A program made the position numbers and the translations under genes. This document shows positions 53,967-64,000 of a stretch of 64,000 nt of DNA, piece after piece. Source of the stretch: Bog-257 sp963805985 (GTDB lineage: Bacteria > Acidobacteriota > Terriglobia > Terriglobales > Acidobacteriaceae); assembly GCA_963805985.1 (NCBI GenBank), contig CAWDWG010000010.1:191709-255708 (forward strand). Reading direction: 5' to 3'. The stretch's first letter is position 1, and each line of letters begins with the position of its first letter. Under the pieces are notes generated by a model. The model searched no databases, was not told the origin of the DNA, and saw only the letters and a program-made list of their open reading frames with translations.

Positions 53967-55487
53967 ATGACACGATTCTTCGCCATCCTGATTGCACTTC
54001 TATCGCCTCTGGGCTTCTCGTTCGCGCAGGTGACCCACGACCATGGTGCTCCGGAGCAGTTGGGCACGGTATCGTTCGCGACGTCCTGCAGCCCGGCGGT
54101 GCAGGCCGAATTCCAGCGCGGCGTAGCCTTGCTGCATTCCTTTGCTTATTCCGCCGCCCAAAGCACCTTCAGCCAGGTTGCCGAGAAAGATCCCGGCTGC
54201 GCCATGGCGCATTGGGGAATCGCCATGAGCTACTACCACCAGCTCTGGGAACCTCACATCGCGCCGGCCAACCTCGGTCCAGGACGACAGGAGATGCAGC
54301 GAGCCCAGCAGATCGGCGGAGGCACCGCTCGCGAGCGTGAGTTCATCGCCGCGCTGGCCATCATCTACGCCACCGACGACACCGCTTCCTTCGCAGCGAA
54401 AGCCCAGCGCTACGCCGACGCGATGCAGAAGCTGGCAGCGGACAATCCCACGGATGTCGAGTCGCAGGTGTTCTACGCGCTGGCCTTGCTGGCTACCGCT
54501 TCTCCCAACGACAAGACGCATGCCAACCAGAAGCGCGCGGTCGCGGTGTTGGAGCCGCTCTACGCCAGGTATCCGCAGCATCCCGGCCTGGCGCACTACA
54601 TGATCCACGCCTGCGACAACGCGGAGATGGCGCCGCAGGGGCTGGCGGCCGCGCAGGCATACGCCAAGATCGCGCCCTCGGCGCCGCACGCCTTGCATAT
54701 GCCGTCGCACATCTTCACCCGGCTGGGCATGTGGGACGACTCCATCGCCTCCAACGTCGCTTCTCAAGCCGCGGCTCGCCAGCATGGCGACATCGGAGAA
54801 GAGCTGCACGCCATGGACTACATGGTCTACGCCTATCTGCAAAGCGGCCGCGACGCCGAGGCGGCGCAGGTGGTCGGGCAGCTCAAGACGATGCCGGAAT
54901 TGAGTCAGGGTGACTACAAGGTCGCCTATTCGGCAACCGCCCTGCCGGTTCGCTACGCGGTCGAGCGCAAAGACTGGGCAGCCGCCGCTGCCATCGTGCC
55001 TCCGCCATCCACCGCGCCCGCTCATGTGACCGCGATTGCAGTGTGGGCTCGTGGACTTGGCCTGGCGCGTACCGGACATCCTGATGAGGCTCGCGCGCAG
55101 GCGGCAATCCTGCAGCAGTTGCAGCAGCAATCCCAGGCAGCGGGCCGCGATTATTGGGCCGGCCAGGTTGCGATACAGCGGCTCGAAGTGCTGGCGTGGG
55201 CGGCGCAGGCGGAAGGCAAGTCGCAGGACGCTGTCGCTCTGCTCCGTCAGGCTGCCGACACCGAGGACGCGGTCGAGAAGAGTCCCGCCACTCCCGGGCC
55301 AATCGTTCCGGCGCGCGAGCAGCTTGGCGAACTCCTGTTGCTGATGAATCAGCCCCAGGCCGCGCTGAAGGAATTCCAGGTCTCGCTGCAGAACGCTCCC
55401 GGACGCCGCGGCTCGGTGACCGGAGCGGCCCGCGCTGCGCAACTCGCCAGCGAAACGTCGGCGCCTGCATCCAAGACCGGCGGTTAG
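53967..55487 (+). CDS. Secreted TPR-repeat protein
   Basis: From ATG 53967 (MTRFFAILIALLSPLGFSFA, signal peptide), chosen over an earlier in-frame start at 53895. The ~485-residue mature protein is built from TPR/Sel1-like helices: FSPAVQ-like FATSCSPAVQAEFQRGVALL, CAMAHWGIAMSYYHQLWEP, HPGLAHYMIHACDNAE, PHALHMPSHIFTRLGMWDD, ASNVASQAAARQHGD. The HWG/HMPSHIF motifs recur in uncharacterised acidobacterial TPR proteins. It is divergent from the TonB-like gene, with no enzyme partner. Confidence 0.88.
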   Translation: MTRFFAILIALLSPLGFSFAQVTHDHGAPEQLGTVSFATSCSPAVQAEFQRGVALLHSFAYSAAQSTFSQVAEKDPGCAMAHWGIAMSYYHQLWEPHIAPANLGPGRQEMQRAQQIGGGTAREREFIAALAIIYATDDTASFAAKAQRYADAMQKLAADNPTDVESQVFYALALLATASPNDKTHANQKRAVAVLEPLYARYPQHPGLAHYMIHACDNAEMAPQGLAAAQAYAKIAPSAPHALHMPSHIFTRLGMWDDSIASNVASQAAARQHGDIGEELHAMDYMVYAYLQSGRDAEAAQVVGQLKTMPELSQGDYKVAYSATALPVRYAVERKDWAAAAAIVPPPSTAPAHVTAIAVWARGLGLARTGHPDEARAQAAILQQLQQQSQAAGRDYWAGQVAIQRLEVLAWAAQAEGKSQDAVALLRQAADTEDAVEKSPATPGPIVPAREQLGELLLLMNQPQAALKEFQVSLQNAPGRRGSVTGAARAAQLASETSAPASKTGG

Positions 55488-55894
55488 GTAGAGCGGGCCT
55501 TTAGGCCCGCGTCTCACCGGCCATATCCTGAGGCTTCGGGCTGGACGCAGGCCTGAAGGCCTGCTCTACCCCAATCAAACCTGAACGGGTAGTGCGGCGC
55601 TTCAGCGCCGCGTCACGCCATTTAATTTTTCCTTCCAGAGCCCGCTTCAGCGGGCGGCACTGCCGTCGGCTGAAAGCCGACTCCAGTGAGAAAAGAAATA
55701 AGAACGGCTTATCGGCACGACTGAAGTCGTGCCCTGTTACGAACCGGTCGCGTGACGATTTTTTCGGCGTCCTGTATAGCCGACTCCGGATTCTTGCTCA
55801 CGCACGCAAACGCAGGCCTGCTCTACCAGCGACAATCCGGTGCCCCAGAGCCTGCCCTGAGCTTGCCGAAGGGTTCACGTCCGCCTTTTGGACG
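55488..55894. repeat. Repeat-dense intergenic region
   Basis: In order: AGCGGGCCTTTAGGCCCGC (about 55493-55511), a GCAGGCCTGAAGGCCTGC-like unit (about 55547-55564), the composite unit shared with 52767-52868 (about 55589-55690), a GGCACGACTGAAGTCGTGCC unit (about 55713-55732) continuing into the sequence shared with 13043-13110, and a CAGAGCCTGCCCTGAGCTTGCCGAAGGG unit (about 55845-55872) that recurs near 58390-58417. No gene seen. Confidence 0.8.
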
Positions 55895-56920
55895 TTAACC
55901 TGGGCTGGCGACAATCACTCGCAGTGCTTTCCTCCTCACCCCAATCTCCACCGGCGTCCGGCAAATATACTCCCCATCGGCGAAGACCTCGCTCACCGGA
56001 TCAGTCTCAATCCGCAGTCGCGCGGCCTGGAAGTACTCCACTTCCTTCATCCCAAGATGCCGCCCGCGATAGACCACGCGAAACAGCCGCAGCAATCGCA
56101 TCTTGCTCAGCAGGCGCACGAAGCAGACATCGAGCAGCCCGTCATCCATCTGCGCCCGATGCGCCAGCCGCATGCCCTGTCCGTATTGCGGCCCATTGCC
56201 GGCGGCGATCAGGAATCCGCGCTCGTCCACCGCGGTCCGCCACACGCCGCCGCTTTCCACCGAAACTCTGATGTGCGGCGGCTGAAAGCTCCCCAGCGTC
56301 TGCAGCAGAGCGATCACGTACCCGCCGTGCCCGCGCAGCCAGCGCGACTGCTTCAGCGCCAGCCGATTCACCGCAGCATCCAGCCCGGTTCCGGCAATGC
56401 AGCCAAAAACCGTCGTGCTTGCGATCTCGTCCTGCACTTCCGTCGCGCGCCGCAGCTGCGACTGCATGATCCGCGCGCCCATCTGCGGCAGATCGCGGCG
56501 CGGGCCATCGGGAACGAAGTGCATCGTCTCCAGGGATTCGTCGCGCCAGGGCACCGCGGCGTTGGCGTCGAGTTGGTTCTCATTCAGCGTCCGAATCGTT
56601 CCCAGATCGATCGCCCGCACATTGCCGCCGCCGGCGCAAAAGCGCTGCCACGCTTCCAGCGCGGTCGCAACTTTATTGATCCCGATGGACTGCGCGAAAT
56701 CATTGCCGCTGCCCACAGGCACAACCAAGGTCGGAATCTGCTTGAGCGCCAGCCCGGCGAGATGACGATGTACGGTGCCGTCGCCGCCGAAGATTAACGC
56801 GGCATCAGGCTGGTCGGTAGGATCGAGTTCATTACCGGAAAACAGATTGACGCCCGGCAGCTCAAACCGCCGAACGTCGCGCTCCTTGACGTGAAGTCCC
56901 AGCAAAGCGACGGCGCGCAT
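55895..56920 (-). CDS. Diacylglycerol/lipid kinase family protein (DagK_cat)
   Basis: A 341-residue YegS/BmrU-type lipid kinase. The nucleotide-binding motif is LIFGGDGTVHRHLAG (Gly45-Thr49), followed by VPVGSGNDFAQSIGI. The second domain has STTVFGCIAGTGLDAAVNRL, FLIAAGNGPQYGQGMRLAHRA and MDDGLLDVCFV, then FADGEYICRTPVEIGV. It should phosphorylate a lipid alcohol, with the substrate (diacylglycerol, undecaprenol or other) unknown. The N-terminus is a little short compared with DgkB but contains the first strand. Monocistronic and convergent with the TPR gene. Confidence 0.92.
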   Translation of the reverse strand: MRAVALLGLHVKERDVRRFELPGVNLFSGNELDPTDQPDAALIFGGDGTVHRHLAGLALKQIPTLVVPVGSGNDFAQSIGINKVATALEAWQRFCAGGGNVRAIDLGTIRTLNENQLDANAAVPWRDESLETMHFVPDGPRRDLPQMGARIMQSQLRRATEVQDEIASTTVFGCIAGTGLDAAVNRLALKQSRWLRGHGGYVIALLQTLGSFQPPHIRVSVESGGVWRTAVDERGFLIAAGNGPQYGQGMRLAHRAQMDDGLLDVCFVRLLSKMRLLRLFRVVYRGRHLGMKEVEYFQAARLRIETDPVSEVFADGEYICRTPVEIGVRRKALRVIVASPG

Positions 56921-56960
56921 CGCAACATCCTACAGGAGCCTAACGGCCGTCTTTCTTTCC

Positions 56961-57317
56961 GCTGTCATCCCGACCGAGGACTTCAGTCCGACCGAGGGAT
57001 CTGCGGTCCGCCATTCACGTAGCCCATAAGTGCCGATTCGCATAAAACTTAGAGGCTGGTCAAGAATTGGACAATGGATCGTTCGTAGGATGCCCATAGA
57101 TTGCGCAGAAATGGCCATAGAATCGATCCGAGCATTCCGGACGCATAAAACCTCTATGCCATCGAGATCGTTCGTCCACGGGCTTCTAATGCGTAAATTC
57201 TGCCCCCCCCGGATCGCGGATCTGAGGTAAGTTATTCCCAAAATGGGACTTAAGTCCACCGATACGGCGGACCGCAGATCCCTCGGTCGGACTGAAGTCC
57301 TCGGTCGGGATGACAGC
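56961..57317. repeat. Perfect 52-bp inverted repeats enclosing a 253-bp gene-free segment
   Basis: Left arm 56961-57012 and right arm 57266-57317 are exact reverse complements and members of the CTGTCATCC family (GCTGTCATCCCGACCGAGG ... CTGCGGTCCGCC). The 253 bp between carry no frame of note. Within it, GCATAAAAC...CTCTATG and AACTTAGAGG type sequences may be partly paired. The structure has the same outline as the GIY-YIG cassette at 62081 but without a gene. Confidence 0.93.
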
Positions 57318-57419
57318 GATAAGGAACCTCCCAAGTCCGAGCCAAATAGCCGACGCCTGACAGCGAGTCTGCTTGCGGCTCGAAGCTAATTGCTAATCGT
57401 TAATTGCTAATCGCTTCCC
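57318..57419. repeat. GCTAATTGCTAATCG word cluster
   Basis: Between the inverted pair and the rlpA stop lies GCTAATTGCTAATCG followed by TTAATTGCTAATCGC, a low-complexity word also found at about 34490-34505. It probably belongs to another intergenic repeat class. Confidence 0.6.
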
Positions 57420-58169
57420 TCAATCCAGCCTCACCAGAAACACGCCGCCTTCTTTCACGTGCGTCTTGCCGGCGACCTCCTCGGCCTTGCGCTTGTCGTC
57501 GCCCTCAGGACGAATCCGCACCCACTCGCCCGTCGGCCCGGTGAACTGGATGACCTTCGCGTCTTCGTAGCGATTCTCCAGCTTCTCTTTCAGCTTGCGC
57601 GCCTCGCCTTCGCTTTGGAAGGCGCCGATCTGCACGCACCAGCGCCCGCCTTCAAAGATCGACGCCGGCGCCGACAGCACTTCCAGCTTCACCTCGGCGG
57701 TGCCCGCCTGCCAGACGTCGACCGCCTTGGCCGCGGCCAGCGACAGATCGACGATGCGGTCTCCCACGAACGGCCCGCGATCGGTGATCCGCACCATCGC
57801 CGAGCGCCCGGTCGAGAGGTTGGTCACGCGCACCATCGAGTTCAGCGGCAGCGTGCGATGCGCCGCAGTCATCGCGTTCTGGTTATAGATCTCGCCGTTG
57901 GCGCCGCGGCGGTTGTGATACGGCGGCCCATACCAGCTCGCCATGCCCGTCTCGACGTAGATGGGCTTGGCCTTGCGCGGCGACGATGGCGTTGGCGTGG
58001 TACTGGCTTCCGAAGGCGGCGTCGGCCGGGGCGCGGTGATGGTCGGCGGAGGCGGAACGGGCTGGCTGTGCGCGGTCTTGTGCCCGCCGCACGCCGAAAG
58101 CAGCAGCGTTGTGACAATTGTGACTCCAATTGCCGCAGCCCGCGGGCGAGATGTTCGGTGGAAGGGCAC
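57420..58169 (-). CDS. rlpA: RlpA-like lytic transglycosylase lipoprotein with SPOR domain
   Basis: RlpA cleaves peptidoglycan lacking stem peptides at the septum. From GTG 58169: a signal peptide ending in lipobox LLLSACGG, a Pro/Thr-rich linker, a DPBB domain (GMASWYGPPYHNRRGANGEI, NQNAMTAAHRTLPLNSMVRV, ITDRGPFVGDRIVDLS with the catalytic Asp), and a C-terminal SPOR domain (WCVQIGAFQSEGEARKLKEK). The open frame runs upstream to 58706, but that part overlaps a repeat and another gene. The GTG start itself sits inside a GGCACGACTTCAGTCGTGCC palindrome, so the start is uncertain. Confidence 0.9.
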   Translation of the reverse strand: MPFHRTSRPRAAAIGVTIVTTLLLSACGGHKTAHSQPVPPPPTITAPRPTPPSEASTTPTPSSPRKAKPIYVETGMASWYGPPYHNRRGANGEIYNQNAMTAAHRTLPLNSMVRVTNLSTGRSAMVRITDRGPFVGDRIVDLSLAAAKAVDVWQAGTAEVKLEVLSAPASIFEGGRWCVQIGAFQSEGEARKLKEKLENRYEDAKVIQFTGPTGEWVRIRPEGDDKRKAEEVAGKTHVKEGGVFLVRLD

Positions 58170-58459
58170 GACTTCAGTCGTGCCGCAATCGTCAAAAAAT
58201 AAGCTGGGCTTTAGCCCCTGTTCCGTGTCGGCAGTGTCTGGTTTTCTTGCGCAACGAGGCGAGATGTCTGCAAGGTCGAACCCCGTAGGGGTGGCTCCGC
58301 ATTTAGCCCAGGACGGAGCGCAGCGGAGTCCTGGGTAGGGCGTGAAATTAACCCAGAGCCCCTTCAGGGGCGGCACATCCGCGCTCGGTGCCCCAGAACC
58401 TGCCCTGAGCTTGCCGAAGGGTTCGCGCCTCGTTTGCGCTAACCTGGGCGAATCACGAT
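58170..58459. repeat. Repeat-containing spacer upstream of rlpA
   Basis: Includes half of the GGCACGACTTCAGTCGTGCC palindrome (58164-58185, overlapping the rlpA start), a CCCAGGACGGAGCGCAGCGGAGTCCTGGG hairpin near 58308-58336, and a CAGAACCTGCCCTGAGCTTGCCGAAGGG unit at about 58393-58420 shared with 55845-55872. Confidence 0.7.
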
Positions 58460-58696
58460 CTACGGCTTCTGTTTGCGCGAGTCCATATGGTCGGCGGCCT
58501 GCTGCAGCTTCTCGCTGGCCACCCGCAGCGCGTTGGTCGAGTGCTGGCGAATAGCCGGCACCAGCTCGTCGTTGATGTAGTTGATCAGCGTCTGGGTTTC
58601 TTCCTCGATACGCGCCGAGGCATCGCCCAGCAAATCGTCGAGCCGCTCCCCGGCCGTCTGGAAGGGACGGCGGGCGTTCTTGTTTGGTTCGGTCAC
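58460..58696 (-). CDS. Small helical protein of unknown function
   Basis: A 78-residue protein (MTEPNKNARRPFQTAGERLD...). Its sequence is almost wholly helical (AGERLDDLLGDASARIEEE, TQTLINYINDELVPAIRQHS, LRVASEKLQQAADHM) with no signal or membrane segment. It is probably a coiled-coil or helical-bundle cytoplasmic protein. It is upstream of rlpA on the same strand and overlaps only the non-coding 5' extension of that frame. Unknown function. Confidence 0.7.
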   Translation of the reverse strand: MTEPNKNARRPFQTAGERLDDLLGDASARIEEETQTLINYINDELVPAIRQHSTNALRVASEKLQQAADHMDSRKQKP

Positions 58697-58858
58697 AGCC
58701 AGCCACCTTGCGAGCAGCAGAAATCGTCAGGCAGAGAGATTATCGGCTGGACCAGCGCCGCCGGTCAATTGGCGAGAAGGATGCGGAGGGGAGTGGTCAG
58801 CAATCAGACCGGGCTATCAGCTGTCACTTTCAGCCAGACCGCTTTAAGCCTTTATCAG

Positions 58859-59153
58859 TGTCATCCTGAGCGCAGCGTCCGCAAGCTTTTCCGATCCGCT
58901 TTTTGCGGATCGGGCGGACGCGTAGCCGAAGGACCTGCGGTTCGCGTGAACAGGAACGATGCATCGCTTCCCCATGCGCTGTGAGTCACGCGCACAGCAA
59001 ACGAATCTCCCCACCGCCATCATGGTCTTCATCCGAGACCAACGCTACGCCGTCTACATCAGGTTGGGGAAAGCCAATTCTGCCACTGCGAGCGAACCGC
59101 AGGTCCTTCGGCTCCGGCGGCGAACAGCACGCCGCCTCCGCTCAGGATGACAG
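58859..59153 (+). mobile_element. Decayed GIY-YIG cassette (left copy, internal deletion)
   Basis: Left arm 58859-58945 and right inverted arm 59088-59153 are the same CTGTCATCC-type arms as in the intact cassette at 62081. Between them the 5' leader is conserved (a GCTGTG...CACAGC hairpin, then GTCTTCAT, GAGACCA and CTACG-CGT-TACAT), but the middle of the nuclease gene is missing. After the first ~12 codons (RDQRYAVYI) the sequence jumps to GGGGAAAGCC(A/G)ATTCTGCC at the end of the gene. About 250 bp are lost. It lies directly upstream of alaS in the same orientation as the intact copy. Confidence 0.9.
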
Positions 59154-59226
59154 CAAAAAGGCATAACCCTGGTTGGCCGACGGCTGAAAGCTGACAGCCG
59201 ACAGCTGTTAGACTTTTACCATCGCC

Positions 59227-62150
<2,924 letters not shown>

Positions 62151-62254
62151 TCGAAGGACCTGCGGTTCGCACGAACGGGAAGGATCTATCGCTTCCCCGC
62201 GTGCTGTGATCGGGCGCACAGCAAACGCATCCCTCCACCGCCATTATTGTCTTC

Positions 62255-62662
62255 ATGCGAGACCATCGCTACACCGTTTACATCATGGCCAGCCGGTCGC
62301 ACACCCTCTATATCGGCGTATCCAACGACATTGGCAGGCGCGTCCGTGAGCACAAGAACCACGCCTTCGAAGGCTTTACCGCCAAGTACAACATCGACCG
62401 CCTCGTCTGGTACAAGACTTGCGGCGACGCGCGCGATGCCATCGCACGGGAGAAGCAGCTCAAGGGATGGGTCCGCGCGAAGAAAATTCGGTTGATCGAA
62501 TCGCTGAATCCGACCTGGCAGGATTTGTCGGAGGAATGGGGAAAGCCGATTCTGCCACTGCGAGCGAGCCGCAGGTCCTTCGACTCCGGCGGCGAACAGC
62601 ACGCCGCCTCCGCTCAGGATGACAGCAAAATGGGGATCAGCTTGGCAAGGAACAACAAGTAG
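62255..62662 (+). CDS. Single-domain GIY-YIG nuclease carried by a repeat-flanked cassette
   Basis: UvrC/Slx1-like single-domain nuclease. GIY-YIG motif: YTVYIMASRSHTLYIGVS; then DIGRRVREHK with the catalytic Arg, Glu66 in AREKQLKGW and Asn85 in LIESLNPTWQDL. The core ends near residue 97; residues ~98-135 (PLRASRRSFDSGGEQHAAS...) are translation of the inverted right arm, so the natural protein may be ~100 aa or may use the arm for its stop. Such proteins are common in Acidobacteriota, with unknown roles. The catalytic residues are all present. ATG 62255 or 62285 could serve as the start. Confidence 0.88.
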   Translation: MRDHRYTVYIMASRSHTLYIGVSNDIGRRVREHKNHAFEGFTAKYNIDRLVWYKTCGDARDAIAREKQLKGWVRAKKIRLIESLNPTWQDLSEEWGKPILPLRASRRSFDSGGEQHAASAQDDSKMGISLARNNK

Positions 62663-62876
62663 AAGTCTTTGCGCGGAGTGATACTTGGTTCTTGTCTTTC
62701 TCTGTGCCTCTGTGTCTCTGTGGTGAAAATTCTTTTGCCCGCAAGCTTCGGCATGCCCCGCCCCGACAAGCGTCGTAAACTCTTATTCCAGAGGCGCAAA
62801 ACCTCATCCGAATCGCACAAATAACTGCATCCGGATACTCGCTCTTAACCCTCTAAGACCTATAAGGTGGTTAGCT

Positions 62877-63951
62877 ATGGCAATCGGCGAAACGGTATAT
62901 GTAAACAACGTCCGCGAGCAGCTCCTGGCCGGACGTACGCGGCTCAGCGAAGTGGTAGGCGAGAACCAGAGCGAGCGCCTGCTCGCGCTGTTGGACGAAG
63001 TAGACAGCGCACTCCATCGCATCGATCACGGCACCTACGGCGTCTGCGAGATCTGCGAGGGCACGGTCGAGGAAGAGCGATTGCGCGAGAATCCCTTGGC
63101 CCGTGTCTGTCTCGACTGCCTCACCCCCAAGCAGCAGCGTGCGCTGGAGTACGACCTTGAGCTGGCCGCGCAAATCCAGAAGGGGCTGCTTCCGCCCTGC
63201 GACGTTGCCTTCCCGGGTGGGACATTTCCTATCACTACCAGCCCGCCGGCGTGGTCGGCGGCGACTACTGCGACCTCATCCCCGGCAACGACGGCGAGCT
63301 CAACTTCGTCATGGCCGATGTTTCCGGCAAAGGCGTGGCCGCTGCGATGCTGTCCTCGAACCTGCGCGCCATCTTCCGTTCGCTGATTCCTGTCGGCCTG
63401 AGCACCGCCGAACTCATGACGCGCGCCAACCGGCTCTTCCGCCAGAGCGCGCTGCCCACGCAATACGCCACGCTGGTGTTCGGCAAGTCGACCATCGCCG
63501 GCGATCTGGAGATCGTCAACGCCGGCCATCTTCCGGTGATGCTTGCCGGCAAGACGGGAACTCGGCTCATCGAAAGCACGGCCAGCCGCTGGGCATGTTC
63601 GACGACCAGCTGTTCACGCCCGCGCGGGCGCGCATGTACGCCGGCGACACGCTGGTGCTCTACACCGACGGCATCTCCGAAGCCGAGAACGACGACGGCG
63701 TCGAGTACGGCCGCGCGCGCCTGCAAGCGCTCATCGAGCAACACGGGGCCGGATGCCCCATGCAACTGGTGGACGCCTGCAGGCAGCAGCTCGACGGCTT
63801 CCGCGGCCGCCGCGAGCGCTTCGACGACGAGACGCTGCTGGCCATCCAGTACGCGCCCACCGCGCTGCATGGGCACGACCTCGCGCCGCAGCTGTGTGAG
63901 CGGCGCTTACGAATTGTCGGCAAACTCTGTTTACCCTGCGGCGCGGCCTGA
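62877..63951 (+). CDS. DksA/TraR-type zinc finger fused to a SpoIIE/RsbU-like phosphatase, twice frameshifted
   Basis: N-terminal ~90 residues: helical hairpin, then the C4 zinc finger of DksA/TraR (Cys57, 60, 78, 81: YGVCEICEGT ... ARVCLDCL). A PP2C-type SpoIIE domain follows: DLELAAQIQKGLLPP, YHYQPAGVVGGDYCDLIPG, FVMADVSGKGVAAAMLSSNL, YATLVFGKS, VLYTDGISEAENDDGVEYG, RFDDETLLAIQYAP, with the metal Asp residues in GGDYCD, ADVSGKG, DGISEA and DDETLL. Frames shift at ~63220 (GGGTGGG, one G short) and ~63590 (ACGGCC, one G short). Restoring one base at each point gives a ~358-aa protein. Such phosphatases usually dephosphorylate anti-anti-sigma factors; the zinc finger addition is unusual. Confidence 0.87.
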
Positions 63952-64000
63952 GTTCTCGCGGAACTAGAATCCGTCGAGAAACTGCTTTGTGTCAGGGCAC

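Noticed and set aside
54000..55517. 505-aa open frame on the minus strand
   Set aside because: Antisense shadow of the secreted TPR gene; no recognisable motif.
57420..58706. 428-aa version of rlpA
   Set aside because: The extra 5' part runs through palindromic repeats and over the small gene at 58460, and it would hide the lipoprotein signal sequence deep inside the protein.

Overview
The window looks like chromosomal DNA from an acidobacterium (Acidobacteriota, probably class Terriglobia). This is inferred from gene content and style: GC-rich coding, a winged-helix/TPR regulator and a Ser/Thr kinase/TPR protein, HemQ, BshA, and gaps packed with short palindromic repeats. No 16S or other decisive marker is present. 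The only RNA gene seen is a tRNA-Asn(GTT).

Layout. 1-6.5 kb: C-terminal part of a winged-helix/TPR regulator, a GreB-type factor with a broken 5' end, tRNA-Asn, a secreted prolyl oligopeptidase and a VapBC pair. 6.5-14 kb (minus strand): glycogen debranching enzyme, a polytopic membrane protein, a MacB-like permease, an SGNH-type membrane protein and two overlapping EamA/SMR half-transporters. 14.3-20.4 kb: an asnB - GT39 glycosyltransferase - sqdB run (possible sulfosugar or glycolipid operon), then dedA. 20.9-25.6 kb: RND adaptor and pump separated by an 11-unit tandem repeat. 25.6-34.3 kb: an orphan antitoxin-like gene, a secreted hypothetical, RidA, a double Usp protein, bshA, a LytS-type kinase, a frameshifted AlaX-like protein, a DUF1810 protein and an SDR epimerase. 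34.6-40.4 kb: a ceramide-glucosyltransferase-like enzyme, an FAD oxidoreductase, hemQ, a PIN toxin/antitoxin pair, nth and a DUF2911 protein. 40.7-47.4 kb: an ABC exporter and an NdvB-like glucan synthase, both frameshifted. 47.7-58.7 kb: a YtxH protein, a Ser/Thr kinase followed by two secreted eight-cysteine paralogues, a TonB-like protein, a TPR protein, a lipid kinase, RlpA and a small conserved-looking protein. 58.8-64 kb: a badly disrupted alaS lying between two copies of a GIY-YIG cassette, then a DksA-type zinc finger fused to a SpoIIE/RsbU phosphatase.

Two things stand out. First, palindromic elements with ends CTGTCATCC...CTGCGG occur at ten loci, five of them as inverted pairs. One pair encloses an intact GIY-YIG nuclease gene (62081-62625), and a second pair encloses a decayed copy of the same module (58859-59153). 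This is a candidate non-autonomous or nuclease-driven mobile cassette. A single copy of the same repeat family has been interrupted by a 167-bp MITE with 14-bp terminal inverted repeats and an 8-bp target duplication. Second, the kinase/TPR gene at 48980 is followed after 8 bp by genes for two secreted paralogues with the same eight-cysteine pattern.

Several genes (greB-like, AlaX-like, ABC exporter, ndvB-like, alaS, SpoIIE phosphatase) carry indels, many in short homopolymers. Sequencing or assembly error is therefore the first explanation for most of them, although the dense cluster in alaS is exceptional.
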